A stretch of 64,000 nt of DNA from Ricinus communis (GCF_019578655.1 NC_063258.1:6617283-6681282); one strand, 5' to 3'. Shown: positions 23,059-34,988, numbered from the stretch's first letter. Numbers and translations: made by a program. The notes: generated by a model from the sequence alone, not told the origin.

Positions 23059-23650
23059 TTTGTATCACTCCTGTTTTTGTAAGAACTCTCTGGCTAGAAT
23101 CTTCCCTAAGCATGACTCTGGTTAGGAAAGTGTCTTTGTAACTTTGGAAGTTGCTAAGCTTCTTACAGGTAAGGTTGCTAAGGAGCTCGGCATTTTTGTC
23201 TTTAAGCAGAGAAGGGTCTCCTATGAAATGTAAGGAAATAGTGAGGATTAGAGTTGACACTGCATCCTCAATCGGATTTCCTATTTCATCTAGAATGAGA
23301 GTTCCTTCTACTGTGGTTTGGATAGCACCTAGGATTTGGAGTTGCTGTGCTTGAGTGAGATGATAATCCCACCATCCTTTTAACTGGCCAGAAAATCCAG
23401 CTATCAGGAGCTCAGCAATGGCTCTATCGGAGGTACCACTTTGGGTTTTGTAGGCATTGGCTGCCATGGTCATCTGTTGTAAGAGACCAAGGATGTTGTA
23501 TTCAGACATTCCATCTATATTCCATTCATAGACGGAGGAGGCATTGAATCTAGACTGGGTTAGGATGTTGTTCCTATTCTCAATTCCTAGATCTGGAGCA
23601 GTACTCCTAGGAGTATTCCAGGTTAATCTAGGGGCTTGGATTCCCAATCT
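22937..23650 (-). pseudogene. Coat-protein fragment 2 fused to the ORF1/ORF2 junction
   Basis: Minus-strand frame 23647-22937 starts in the N-terminal coat region (GIQAPRLTWNTPRS), runs through the conserved coat middle (NAYKTQSGTSDRAIAELLIAG, GWWDYHL) to MLREDSSQ, then crosses into the end of RNase H and the start of ORF2 in another frame. The join lies at a shared CTGG near 23090 (compare 25490 and 28470). It is a chimera of about 236 codons with an artificial C-terminus, overlapping the 5' end of ORF2 copy 1. Confidence 0.7.
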
Positions 23651-24125
23651 GAAGATGGGTTTATTTACCTTTGATCAAAGCATTGATTTCAAAATTGTAA
23701 ATGGAATGTGCTTTGATAAGATTCAAATTTCTCTTTTTTGGCTTTTCTAGAAAAGGAAAAACAATCTTTGAATCTTTAGCTTTGAAAATGATTCCAGCAG
23801 TTGTTACTTTAAAGGGAGTTATCAAATTGATAAACGGAGTCCCTAAGATAACGATTTCTTTGAAGATCCTTTGTAAGAATAAAAACATTCTTTAAAGCAA
23901 TGTTATTATTAAGAATTGCGGCTTCAGTTTTACCAGCAATCTTAATCTTTGAAGAATTGGCTGAAGTTAGCCTTTCTTTGGTTTCTTGATGAAACCTTTT
24001 AGGAACCAGTTCGCAGTTGATACAATTGAGGTCTGCTCCTGTATCAAACAACGCGATGGTTTCTATCTGGAAATCACCAGGGAAAACAAGCTTCTTGGAC
24101 TTTGAAAACAGTCTTGATTGTAAAA
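23651..24125 (-). pseudogene. Protease fragment 2 with intact DTG site
   Basis: Frame 24051-23809 begins at the aspartic-protease active site (FDTGADLNCINCE), and an overlapping frame 23888-23661 continues into ILGTPFINL and NALIKGK. The viral frame shifts near 23860. It is joined at 23650 to coat sequence and near 24125 to ORF2 copy 2 through a short scrambled stretch containing a movement-protein snippet (CAGTCTTGATTGTAAAATC). Of the three protease copies in the locus this one keeps the DTG codons best. Confidence 0.7.
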
Positions 24126-24136
24126 TCAGTCTTTCT

Positions 24137-25455
24137 TCAGTCTTGATTGTTCTGTGCCAAGAACATTGTTTGTTCTGTAGGAGGAGGCAAGAAGCTATGT
24201 TTGGTCAAGAAGTTTTGAACGGCTTTTAGGGACAGTTTGTCTTGGTGGTTGAATTTATCCCACCATTTTACTTTGAATCGACGGATAAGTGTAATCTCAC
24301 CATCTGGAAGCAGATTGAAGTGAAAGTACCATACACATACCCAGGGTAAAAAGAAATTTGAACAGAAAAGGAGAAGCGGGGGAAAACGCTTTTCCATGGA
24401 ATTTGGTTTGTAATTTATTTTGAATAGGTTGAACAGGGGTAAGACTTCGGGAATAAGAGTCTCAAGGGCATTACCGTAGTAATTCCACCACTGTTTAAAC
24501 CAGTAAGGGATTTTGGAGGTTTGGATATTGGTGTCGAAGTAGAATAGCCAGGAGTGGCTTCTTCCTTCGTTTTGGATAAGAAAGGTATTGAACCAGGCTT
24601 GCTGGTAATCCCAATAGGAGAAAGATGTGTTAAGATTTGAAGGGTAGGTTCTTTTTAGAGAAGTAGGGAAGGAACGAAGAGAGTGTAAATCCATACCCCA
24701 ATCAGACGGGTGAAGGATTCTTTGAATTGTGCATGTTGAATATGTAGGGTCTTTATGGGCTTTGTCTTTTTTGAAATGCTTGAATTTGGCTGAACCAGTA
24801 ACCTCAAGGATTGACTGGTAATAAGCCTGAGGCTTTGAAATATTCCAGGGTTTAAAAAACCAACCTGGAGGGAAAATCTTTGAAACCAGTTTTGAGGGGC
24901 TTTCTGTGCAGAATCCTTCCTCAATGGTTAAAACATTTTGAAAAATAGGTTTTTCCAAATACTTATTTGATTTAAAACGTTTTGATTGCGTCAAAACAAT
25001 CTCCTGAGAGTTTGGCTTTGAAAGACTATTTGAGTTTTGAGATAGATTTGGAGGGAAAATTTCTATCTCGGTATTTTGAAAAGGGATAGATAATATACCT
25101 TTACCCTTTGTGGAGGAAGATGACGACTTTGGAGTTGCTTCTAGCTTTGGAATAATTTGCTTTGTAGATGGTTCGAATGATTGAACCATTTGTCTTTGTA
25201 TTCTTCTATTCTTTGAATGAATTCGAAGTCTTCTTTGGGCAAGCCATTCCGAATTTGTTTGGCTTGGTCGGCTTTGAAGGGATCCATTTGTTGTTGAACT
25301 GGATCCGGTTGATTAATTTCTTCTTGGATTATCTCAGTCCAAGTCCTGATGGGCTTTGAAGTTGAAGGGAGAACTTCCTTCACTGGGCTTTGGATTTGGG
25401 CCGGCTTTGAAGTGGCCGTGGACTTTTCTTCTTTGGATTTTGACTTTCTTGGCAT
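24137..25455 (-). pseudogene. Pararetroviral ORF2, copy 2 (3' truncated, frameshifts near the 5' end)
   Basis: ATG at 25455-25453 lies six bases after the ORF1 stop (25464-25462), so termination-reinitiation is plausible. Frames 25455-25141 and 25189-24137 cover most of the protein; shifts occur near 25180-25250 and locally near 24785. The aromatic C-terminal half is open and closely matches copy 1. The Ser-rich C-terminal tail is replaced by unrelated sequence at the 24137 end. Role unknown. Confidence 0.7.
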
Positions 25456-25461
25456 TTTGTA

Positions 25462-27700
25462 TCACTCCTGTTTTTGTAAGAACTCTCTGGTTAGAAAGTC
25501 AGGAATAGAATTTGATTCTCCTCGAATAAATTCAATCTCAAAATCAAAAACAGATAAGATAGCTTGCCAACGGGCGAAAATCTGTTTTGAAGCTATATTT
25601 TGGACATCTTTTTGTAAAACTTCTTTTGCAGACTTGCAATCAATCCTTAAAAGAAATTTTTGATTTAAAAGATCGCTTTGAAATTTAGAAATCTGAGAGA
25701 ACTATCGAAAGGATTTCCTTTTGATAGTAGAATAATTCTTTTGGGTATCATTCCAGTGAGCAGAAGTAAACTGGACAATACATTCTTTGGAATTTTGAAC
25801 TTGCTTTAGAATCCCACCATATCCTAACTCTGATGCATCCGTTTCTACAATCTTAAATGCAGAAGGATCAGCTAGATGCAGGCAAGGAATTTCTAAAACT
25901 TGTTTTTTAATGCTTTGGACAATCTTTGTATGCTGATCAGACCAAGGAGGAGGGTTTTTCCTTAGCCTATCATGCAGAGGCTTTGCAAGACAGTTTAAAT
26001 TAGGATAAAAATCCATGACATAATTTAAACTACCAAGAAATCTTTGAAGCTGGGTTTTTTCCAAAATTTTATCTGGAAACTTTGAAGTGAATGCAAGGGA
26101 TCTCTCAATTGGAGTAATTGTACCCCGAGAGATGTAATGACCAAGAAATCTAATTTTCGTTTGAAAAAGAGATATCTTAGACTTTGAAACCACTAAACCA
26201 TTTTTCTTAACAACATAGAAAAATGTTTCTAGGTGTTTAAAATGTTGTTCAATGGAATTTGAAAAGATTAAAACATCATCTATGTAGACAATGCAGAACT
26301 TTGAAAATGGATTAAAAATGTCATTCATGATTTTCTGAAATTCAGAAGGGGCATTTTTTAATCCAAAAGGCATGACATTCCACTCATATTGACCGAATGG
26401 GACTGTAAATGCCGTTTTGTAACGATCTTTTGGATCAATCTGGATTTGCCAAAATCCTGATTTCATGTCAAACTTTGAAAAGATGAATGCAGAATGCAGT
26501 TTTTGTAAAAGATCTTTCTTATTTGGAATAGGATACCTAATCCACTTAAGAGCTTTGTTCAGGGGTTTATAGTTGATCACTAGCCTAGGAGTTCCTCTTT
26601 CTATTTCGCTATTCTTATTGACATAGAAAGCTGCACAAGACCAAGGTGATCTAGACTTTGTAATTAAACCCTTAGACTCAAGATCTTTAATCTCTAATCT
26701 GCAATGGCTTTCTAAAGACTCATTCATCTGAATGGGTCTGGCTTTAGTAGGGATTTGCTTATCTGAAAAATCGTTTTCATATGGCAAATCTACCATATGT
26801 TGCTTTCGATTCCAAAAAGCATTTGGAAGATCAGAACAGAGTTCATCCTCAATCTTCATTTGAAAATCAGAAATTTTTCTTCGAACAAAGTCATTTTGCA
26901 GTTGATCTAGGATTCTCTTCAAACCCACATCTTGTTGAAGATGAGAAAGATGGGTTTGTTTACCTTTGATCAAAGCATTGATTTCAAAATTGTAAATGGA
27001 ATGTGCTTTGATAAGATTCAAATTTCTCTTTTTTGGCTTTTCTAGAAAAGGAAAAACAATCTTTGAATCTTTAGCTTTGAAAATGATTCCAGCAGTTGTT
27101 ACTTTAAAGGGAGTTATCAAATTGATAAACGGAGTCCCTAAGATAACAGTTTGCTGAAGATCCTTTGTAAGAATAAAAACATTCTTTAAAGCAATGTTAT
27201 TATTAAGAATTGCGGCTTCAGTTTTACCAGCAATCTTAATCTTTGAAGAATTGGTCAAGTTAGCCTTTCTTTGGTTTCTTGATGAAACCTTTTAGGAACC
27301 GATTCGCGATTGATACAATTGAGGTCCGCTCTGTATCAAACAACGCGATGGTTTCTATCCCCGGAAATCACCAGGGAAAACAAGCTTTATTTGAATCAAA
27401 TATTTTCTTGAAGTAATTTCCTTTAAAACATTGATAAAGTTTTCAGAACATTTCGAAACTTCAAGGTTTTGAAGATCATTTTCCTCATCGGAATCGGAAT
27501 CACTATTCATTTGAGGATCGGGCTTTGAAGCAAAACAGAATCATTTTGTTGTTTTTCTTTCAACTCTTTGAGTTCTGTTTTGATGGTTTTAATCTCCTTC
27601 TGGAGTTCCTGAACAGTAGGAAGAGGGTTTTTCAACTTCTTCCCTTTGTCCAAAATCATAGTAAGATCATAAGTATTCTTACTAGAAGAAGGAACGGAGA
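25462..27700 (-). pseudogene. Protease, reverse transcriptase and RNase H of the pararetrovirus
   Basis: The longest viral frame is 27258-25702 (518 codons). It contains the protease end, then RT motifs in order: RPIQMNESLESHC, PRLVINYKPLN, FDMKSGFWQI, FGQYEWNVMPFGLKNAP, the catalytic YIDDVLIFS near 26280, and FLGHYISRG. RNase H follows (VETDASELGYGGIL), with a stop at 25701-25699 before its last part (LRIDCKSA, ending REFLQKQE). Upstream, the protease DTG region near 27325 is frameshifted relative to the 24051 copy. The viral frame ends at the TGA 25464-25462. RT converts pregenomic RNA to DNA in this family; this copy cannot be functional as read. Confidence 0.85.
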
Positions 27701-29310
27701 TTCAGTTTTTAAAATTTCTTTTAAAACCTGCTTTTGAATAAGAGGATCACTAATATGCTTTACAGCCTCAAGAAGAGCTTCTTGTTGCCTAGTGAGCATA
27801 TTAATGTTCTTAGAAGAGCTCTCTGAATCTGTCTCTGAACAATCAGTTGAGGTTTTGATTTCATCAATTTGAAATTCTTCCTCACTGTTTGAGAACTCGA
27901 TTCGGATGAATCAACTAGAAGAGCGAAATCTTTGCAAAACTTCTTCTTATTTGAAGCTCAAGAAGTCTTTTGGAAAACTTACAATACTTCGAAGTATGGC
28001 CTTTCTTACCACATTTAAAGCATGTAATTTTTGAAAAATCTTTTTTAGAATCTTTCCTTGGAAATTTAGAATGAAATTTGGAAGAAGATGGGTTTTTATA
28101 GAAATTCTCCTTGCTTTTAGAAGGCTTTCTATATTTGGAAAATCGCTTCTTTTTGAAAGACTTTGAATAAGAATCAACTTTGCATTTCACTTTGCAACTA
28201 GACACGGGCTCTATTGGGTTGTACTCGAACTGGTTACAGAAACTACCTAGTTCCTGCCTAGTCTTTTTCATCTCCCATTTGAGCTGTCTTTGAAGCTTAA
28301 GGTCATGACAAATCTTTAAACCTTCTTTCTGGGTTAGACTAACTAACTCACTATAAGTGTAGAAATCATAAGGGATTTGACCGCTATGAGCTTCTCTTAT
28401 GGTATTCCTAACTCTTTCACCTAAAATCTTAGGTAAACCGGCTAAGAACTTTTCTTTCCAGAAAGGCTGGCTAGAATCTTCCCTAAGCATGACTCTGGTT
28501 AGGAAAGTGTCTTTGTAACTTTGGAAGTTGCTAAGCTTCTTACAGGTAAGGTTGCTAAGGAGCTCGGCATTTTTATCTTTAAGCAGAGAAGGGTCTCCTA
28601 TGAAATGTAAGGAAATAGTGAGGATTAGAGTTGACACTGCATCCTCAATCGGATTTCCTATTTCATCTAGAATGGGAGTTCCTTCTACTGTGGTTTGGAT
28701 AGCACCTAGGATTTGGAGTTCTTTGTGCTTGAGTGAGATGATAATCCCACCATCCTTTTAACCGGCCGTAAAATCCATTATCGGGAGCTCAAAGAATGGC
28801 TCTATCGGAGGTACCACTTTGGGTTTTGTAGGCATTGGCTGCCATGGTCATCTGTTGTAAGAGACCAAGGATGTTGTATTCAGACATTCCATCTATATTC
28901 CATTCATAGACGGAGGAGGCATTGAATCTAGACTGGGTTAGGATGTTGTTCCTATTCTCAATTCCTAGATCTGGAGCAGTACTCCTAGGAGTATTCCAGG
29001 TTAATCTAGGGGCTTGGATTCCCAATCTGTTGATGTTGAAAGGTTTTGGAATGAGGCTTTCAAGCTCTGAATCATCTGATTCATCGCTTTGGGCTTGTCC
29101 TATTGCACTGATATTCCTACTGCTTTGAGGAGTATCTGGCACTAGATTTTTGGACGACTCAGAGGTTGCTAATCTACTCAGCTGTTCTCTGACTGCTTTG
29201 GAAAACTCAGTTTGCTTTTGGAAATGGTCTTGGCTCGGCTTTGTAAGCTGATAAGGCTTAAAAACTGGGTTTTTAAGCTTTTCTGACTGGTTCGACTCTT
29301 TTGGTTGACC
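27701..29310 (-). pseudogene. Pararetroviral coat protein, longest copy
   Basis: Frames 29142-28789 and 28637-27915 carry the acidic N-terminal part, the conserved coat middle (MLREDSSQPFWKEKFLAGLP) and the CCHC knuckle at 28022-27981 (C-FKC-GKKGH-TSKYC), preceded by a Lys-rich stretch. The frame is broken near 28720-28790, exactly where this copy differs from 20100-20160 at CAG/CTG sites. Coat proteins of this family bind nucleic acid through the knuckle and build the capsid. Confidence 0.8.
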
Positions 29311-30268
29311 CGATCTTTAGGGATTGGAGATGTCACCACTAAGGGGGCTTTTGAATCCGGTTTTCTATTCTAACCAGTTGCTTTCCTATAGTGTTTAGAC
29401 AGGTATTTGAGAAATTGTTCTGCTGAACAATGTTCTTGACATTCCTATCTAGGTCTTCGCCTACCAATTTGTAAGGTGTAGCCTCTATCTCATTCTCTCC
29501 ATAAGGAATGGTTATCTTCCTAAGGGGAGGATGTTCAGACTGGACGGTTAGGTTTTCTCCTACCTTCCATTCAGGGGCTTTGTTCCTTACTGTGACAGGA
29601 CTAATGGACTTATCCTTAAAGGGATAAAGGATACCATTTTCTTTGCAGTAAATTTGAAACCAATCAAAAAATTTGATTTGAGCTTTGTTTTGAATGCAAA
29701 ATTGATAGTATTTTTCCTGAATACTATCTTTTTCTTTTAAAAAATTCTTAAAAAACTAAAGTTTCTTAAGATGGTTTTTCTTTGAATAGAAATCTTCATG
29801 CAAGAGTTTTTTATCAATTTCAAACTCTTTTGAAATTATGTTGATCTCTGCTTCAAGGTTTTGGGTAATGGCTGATGGTGATGGTGAAGACGGGGTAGAG
29901 GTTATCTCTATATCTTCGTCATCATTCTTTGGATCAGTGTAGACTGGTCTGGGGATATTGCTTTGGTAATCAACATTCTGGAGTGTTTTTGGAATATCAG
30001 ATGTTGAAAATCTGGGTTGTGTTTGGGATGGAATTGGTTCTTTGTAAGGGGCATAGATAACAGAAGGAATTTTGGATACCCTTCCAATATCTATGGTCGA
30101 GGTTGAAGAACCATCATTAGAAAATCTAGAGGAAGTTGACTTTCTGTTGAATGTGATCTTTACCTTTCCATCTGGATATTGGGCTATGTGTTTAAGGTTT
30201 GTGTTTGGTTCTGCTTGCTTTGGAGATGTAGGTTGGGTTGCACCTTCGAGGATCCATTCTTCTGGAAG
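29311..30268 (-). pseudogene. Linker between movement and coat proteins
   Basis: The minus strand continues the ORF1 polyprotein from EEWILEGATQP (near 30260) through a Ser/Pro/Asp-rich low-complexity region toward the coat protein. It contains frameshifts near 30190 and 29760, so no long frame survives. It ends at the solo LTR target-site duplication (30269-30273). Confidence 0.55.
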
Positions 30269-30273
30269 TGTAA

Positions 30274-31665
30274 TGTCACAACCAAATTTATTTACTTCTT
30301 TTTATTAATAATTAATATTCATTAGCATGTCATTAAACATGTCATTTGCATCATGATTATATATGATCTATTTTATTATATTATGTGGTAGATAAATAAA
30401 TTATTTAGTTACATATTGATTTAATTGAAAAGTAATGATTTTAGACTAAATTGAAAAGTTAGAAAGAAAGAGGATTAAATTGTAATTTGCCTATTTCCAC
30501 ACCAATATACCACCTCTTTCATTTGTTCTTATCTACGTATGCTTTCCAATTTCCTTTTCTTCTTTGTCTCTCTCATTTTTCTCCTTTCCTTCTTCAACTT
30601 TGATTTTCCAAATCAAACTCTACAAAACTTTTAGTAAATGAAAATCAAATTCTTCTTTTAAGCTTGAAAGATTTGGGCTTTCTTAATCAAGGAAAACAAA
30701 GGTGAGTAATTTTAATTGCTTGATTTTGCTGTAAATTAGGGTTAATGATATGAAATTGTTGATGATTATGTGTTTTAGAATTGTTTAATCAAGAGTAAAC
30801 ATGCTTTTACTTGTGATCTTGAAGCTGAAATTTCTGGGCAGATTTTTCACTTATGATTTCGTGACCTTAGAGGCTTTATCTCGAAAATTTTCAAACATGA
30901 AAGTTGTAGGTATATGTCTCAAGAATATCTCTGTAAAATGGTTTTGCAGATTGTTGAGTGAGTAGGAACTTATGAGGTTCGATTTTGCTGCTGCTCTGTT
31001 TTTGGTTCAGCAGGTGACCTGTTTTTTGTGCTGACATTTTGAGGCATTTAGAGGCTGAACCAAGCAGAGAGTTAAACATGAAAGTTGTTCATTTATATAT
31101 GTAGTATATGTTTGAAAAATTTCATAATTTTTGGTTGAGTATAACGTGAGATATGTTGAACTTAATATGGCCTGCCCGAAACTGTTTTAAGCAGAAATCG
31201 GGCTTAGGATTCAGAAATTTGTTGCTAATTGTGTGTTTCACAACTTGAGCTAGAAAAGTCTAAATTGAGTAAAATTAGTGTCTATAGAAACTTTAGAATG
31301 TTAACTTTATATCTGGAGAGTTTCATCAGAAAATTCATTTGTTTGATTGGTCATTTAATAGGAAACTTTTTTTCTATTCTGTTTAGATGGAAATTTGAGC
31401 AGCTGTATAGAAAATGCCATAACTATTTCTATACCAATGATTTTGAGGTGATTCTTTCTGCTATGGTTTTTATAAAAATGGAAGTGTAATTCTGGAAAAT
31501 ATGAGATTTTTATTAATTGTACATAAGTTTTGGTGTAATTTCTAAGTCAGTACCTACAAGCTGCCTTCATCCACAAATATGTTGATTTGTTGTCATTCAT
31601 CTCATGCATCATATTAATATCTAGAATATATGTTATTTTGTTGAAATGTGATATTTTATTGATAG

Positions 31666-31712
<47 letters not shown>

Positions 31713-32027
31713 GCTTATTGAGTCGCTAGCTCATTCCTTAGCAATTTTTTTTCAGGTTAGTGCAGTTGTAGATAGCCTTACCGTGCATTGCTCTTTTTGC
31801 ATCAGTCAATATTATCAGGTGGGCCAGAGGAGTTATCTAAAGCATTGGGGCATTTTGGGAACTTGTGTGAATTAAACTACTGTATAAATATTTCTTATAT
31901 ATATTAAGTATGTCATGCCACTTAAATTGTATGAATGTATATTGTAACTAAGTAGTAAATTATGTTTATAAAGCTATATATATATATATATTGCTATTCA
32001 ATGGGAAGTTTGAGTTGGGGTGTTATA
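30274..32027. mobile_element. Solo LTR inserted in the viral movement-protein region
   Basis: Starts TGTCACAACCAAATTTATTT and ends GAGTTGGGGTGTTATA, with TGTAA direct repeats at 30269-30273 and 32028-32032. The terminal TA is probably a decayed CA. It is 1754 bp with no gag/pol. A (TA)n tract lies at 31668-31709. Viral coding sequence continues on both sides, so the insertion post-dates the viral integration. The family differs from the two solo LTRs at 1-13 kb. Confidence 0.75.
31668..31709. repeat. (AT)n microsatellite within the solo LTR
   Basis: About 20 alternating AT pairs; a shorter run lies at 31975-31991. Confidence 0.9.
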
Positions 32028-32763
32028 TGTAATGTCTTTCCATTGAATGGTCTTTGGAATGGTTGTATTTGATTTGGATAGATCTGTTTGAAGGAACAGG
32101 GTTTCTCCTTTTGGTGAGTGTAGCTTGTGTTTGGAACCAAAGGCAGAAATCATAGCTTTGTAATGAATTTTGAAAATTAATGCTATTGGAATAGATCCTT
32201 CAAGCATTTTGTAATTGTGAGTTTTTATTTGAAGAACGATGCTCTTTAAAATATTTTTGTCGTTTAAAGAAATCGTGATATTTGGAAAACAATTGAAAGA
32301 AATAGGTCCTTTATTGAGGCTCGACTCAACAGTACCTAACAGGGAATCATAGAAATTTGTAAACCTAGCATCCCTAAGGACGGCTAATATGGAAGTATCT
32401 AGACCTTCTCTGGTAAGGGGCTTAATACCTACCTGGACTAGACCTATGTGGATATACTTATAATCCTTTTCCATATGCTTTTGGAGGGTCTTAGGATTTA
32501 AGAGATAAATCTCTTCAAAAGGTTTTGAAATTTGGATATCTCTTTCTTGATCTTGATTGTAAAATCAGTCTTGAAGAGAGGGAACTTTGAAAACTCATAA
32601 ATTTGTTTCTTTTGGACTTTGGGTATTTCCCAATCGTCAATATGCTTTGAAAAATCTTCAATAGTGATTTCTTCACTATTTACTAGACCTTTGTACCTCG
32701 ATGATTCAGAGGCAGAAGAATTTGAGAAAGAAGAAGATCTACGGAAAAAGGTTCTAAATTCAT
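32028..32763 (-). pseudogene. Pararetroviral movement protein, copy reaching furthest 3'
   Basis: ATG at 32763-32761 (MNLEPFF). After a frame change near 32560-32480, the frame 32474-31998 contains YIHIGLVQVGIKPL, SLLGTVESSLNKGP, FNCFPNITISLND and GSIPIALIFKIHYKA. This is the order expected for 30K-superfamily movement proteins of caulimovirids, which open plasmodesmata for cell-to-cell spread. Only this copy continues beyond the HKLHS block toward the linker. The solo LTR at 32027 interrupts it. Confidence 0.8.
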
Positions 32764-32949
32764 TTTAACCTAAACCAAAATAACTTTCTAGACAAGCTGG
32801 ACCACGACTCTCGACTTCTTTGCCACTGTCGTCGGGTCTTACTCTGCAGCATAAAATGAGCGAACTTGCCTATAGGAAACCCTGATGCAGTCTAAAATGA
32901 ATGTAAAATTTTTGTAATGTAGATATGCTTCTAATCCCGGAACCCAATA

Positions 32950-32962
32950 GGCTCTGATACCA
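32950..32962 (-). other. Viral primer-binding site, unit 1 (tRNA-Met)
   Basis: The minus strand reads TGGTATCAGAGCC, complementary to the 3' end of initiator tRNA-Met, which primes minus-strand DNA synthesis in caulimovirids. Confidence 0.8.
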
Positions 32963-33321
32963 AATTAGAACGAGATCTAGGAAATAGAAGAAAATATTAA
33001 GCAGTGAAGATTTAGGTCTGAGTTCGTGGCATTGTAACCAGATCCACGCTTTCAGCAGCCTGTGGGAGCTTTAAATGCTCTTGCAGAATCTGTTTTCCAG
33101 CCTATAAACTTATAGATCTGAAAATAAATTTGGACGAAACAACCAAAGAAGTTTCCGATGTGCGGGATCCTCTTACGAGGCAAGCACAGAGCATACGCTT
33201 GATGATGGGGAAAGAAGAAGAAGATAAACTTTGAATGCTTTATTGATAATAACAGGCTTTGAACATAAACATATAAACAACTTTGAAAGCTTTAAACAAA
33301 CATACAACTTTGTAAAACTTT

Positions 33322-33552
33322 GAAACAAGAAGAATATAGACTTACAAGAGGAGTTACAAGATTTCTCTCTCTCATCACTCTTTTCACTCTAATTTCTTCT
33401 ATGAGAATTAGACTCGGGAAGAGCTTTCTTTCTTTCTCTCTTCTATGTTTTACTTGAATTCTAAATTCTCACGGAAGAAATTAGAGTGAAAAGAGTGAGT
33501 GAGAGAGAGAAATCTTGTAACTCCTCTTGTAAGTCTATATTCTTCTTGTTTC
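33322..33552. repeat. Viral-leader inverted repeat (hairpin), unit 1
   Basis: The left arm starts GAAACAAGAAGAATATAG and ends GAGAATT (33409). Its reverse complement runs from about 33464 to 33552, with a few differences and a short deletion in the left arm, separated by a loop of about 54 bases. Confidence 0.8.
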
Positions 33553-34404
33553 CAATTAGAGTGAAAAGAGTGAGTGTAGCTTGTGTTTGGAACCAAAGGC
33601 GAAATCATAGCTTTGTAATGAATTTTGAAAATTAATGCTATTGGAATAGATCCTTCAAGCATTTTGTAATTGTGAGTTTTTATTTGAAGAACGATGCTCT
33701 TTAAAACATTTTTGTCGTTTAAAGAAATCGTGATATTTGGAAAACAATTGAAAGAAATAGGTCCTTTATTGAGGCTCGACTCAGCGATTACCTAACAGGG
33801 AATCATAGAAATTTGTAAACCTAGCATCCCTAAGGACGGCTAATATGGAAGTATCTAGACCTTCTCTGGTAAGGGGCTTAATACCTACCTGGACTAGACC
33901 TATGTGGATATACTTATAATCCTTTTCCATATGCTTTTGGAGGGTCTTAGGATTTAAGAGATAAATCTCTTCAAAAGGTTTTGAAATTTGGATATCTCTT
34001 TCTTGATCTTGATTGTAAAATCAGTCTTGAAGAGAGGGAACTTTGAAAACTCATAAATTTGTTTCTTTTGGACTTTGGGTATTTCCCAATCGTCAATATG
34101 CTTTGAAAAATCTTCAATAGTGATTTCTTCACTATTTACTAGACCTTGTACCTCGATGATTCGGAGGCGGAAGAATTTGAGAAAGAAGAAGATCTACGGA
34201 AAAAGGTTCTAAATTCATTTTAACCTAAACCAAAATAACTTTCTAGACAAGCACGGACCACGACTCTCGACTTCCTTTACCTGTCCGTCGGGTCTTACTC
34301 TAGCATAAAATGAGCGAACTTGCCTATAGGAAACCCTGATGCGATCTAAAATGAATGTAAAATTTTTGTAATGTAGATATGCTTCTAATCCCGGGAACCC
34401 AATA

Positions 34405-34417
34405 GGCTCCGATACCA
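34405..34417 (-). other. Viral primer-binding site, unit 2 (one change)
   Basis: TGGTATCGGAGCC on the minus strand. The single change is A to G inside CAG, the recurrent type of difference in this locus. Confidence 0.75.
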
Positions 34418-34753
34418 AATTAGAACGAGATCTAGGAAATAGAAGAAAATATTAAGCGTTGAAGATTTAGGTCCGAGTTCGTGGCATTGTATGGGAGCTT
34501 TAAATGCTCTTGCAGAATCATTTTCCGGCCCTATAAACTTATAGATCTGAAAATAAATTTGGACAGAAACAACCAAAGAAGTTTCCGATGTGCGGGATCC
34601 TCTTACGAGGGCAAGCACAGAGCATACGGCTTGATGATGGGGAAAGAAGAAGAAGATAAACTTTGAATGCTTTATTGATAATAACAGGCTTTGAACATAA
34701 ACATATAAACAACTTTGAAAGCTTTAAACAAACATACAACTTTGTAAAACTTT

Positions 34754-34988
34754 GAAACAAGAAGAATATAGACTTCTGAGAGGAGTTACAAGATTTCTCT
34801 CTCTCACACTCACTCTTTTCACTCTAATTTCTTCTATGAGAATTAGACTCAGGAAGAGCTTTCTTTCTTTCTCTCTTCTATGTTTTACTGAATTCTAAAT
34901 TCTCACAGAAGAAATTAGAGTGAAAAGAGTGAGTGAGAGAGAGAGAAATCTTGTAACTCCTCTTGTAAGTCTATATTCTTCTTGTTTC
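34754..34988. repeat. Viral-leader inverted repeat, unit 2
   Basis: Same arms as the unit 3 hairpin, with small differences (for example CTTCTGAGAGGAG for CTTACAAGAGGAG in the left arm). Confidence 0.8.

Noticed and set aside
19883..29128. Plus-strand ORFs such as those at 19883, 23151, 28528, 20276 and 28922
   Set aside because: They are antisense shadows of the coat-protein segments and recur only because the viral segment is duplicated.
31229..31489. 86-codon ORF inside the solo LTR
   Set aside because: No recognisable domain, AT-rich, and within an LTR with clear target-site duplications.
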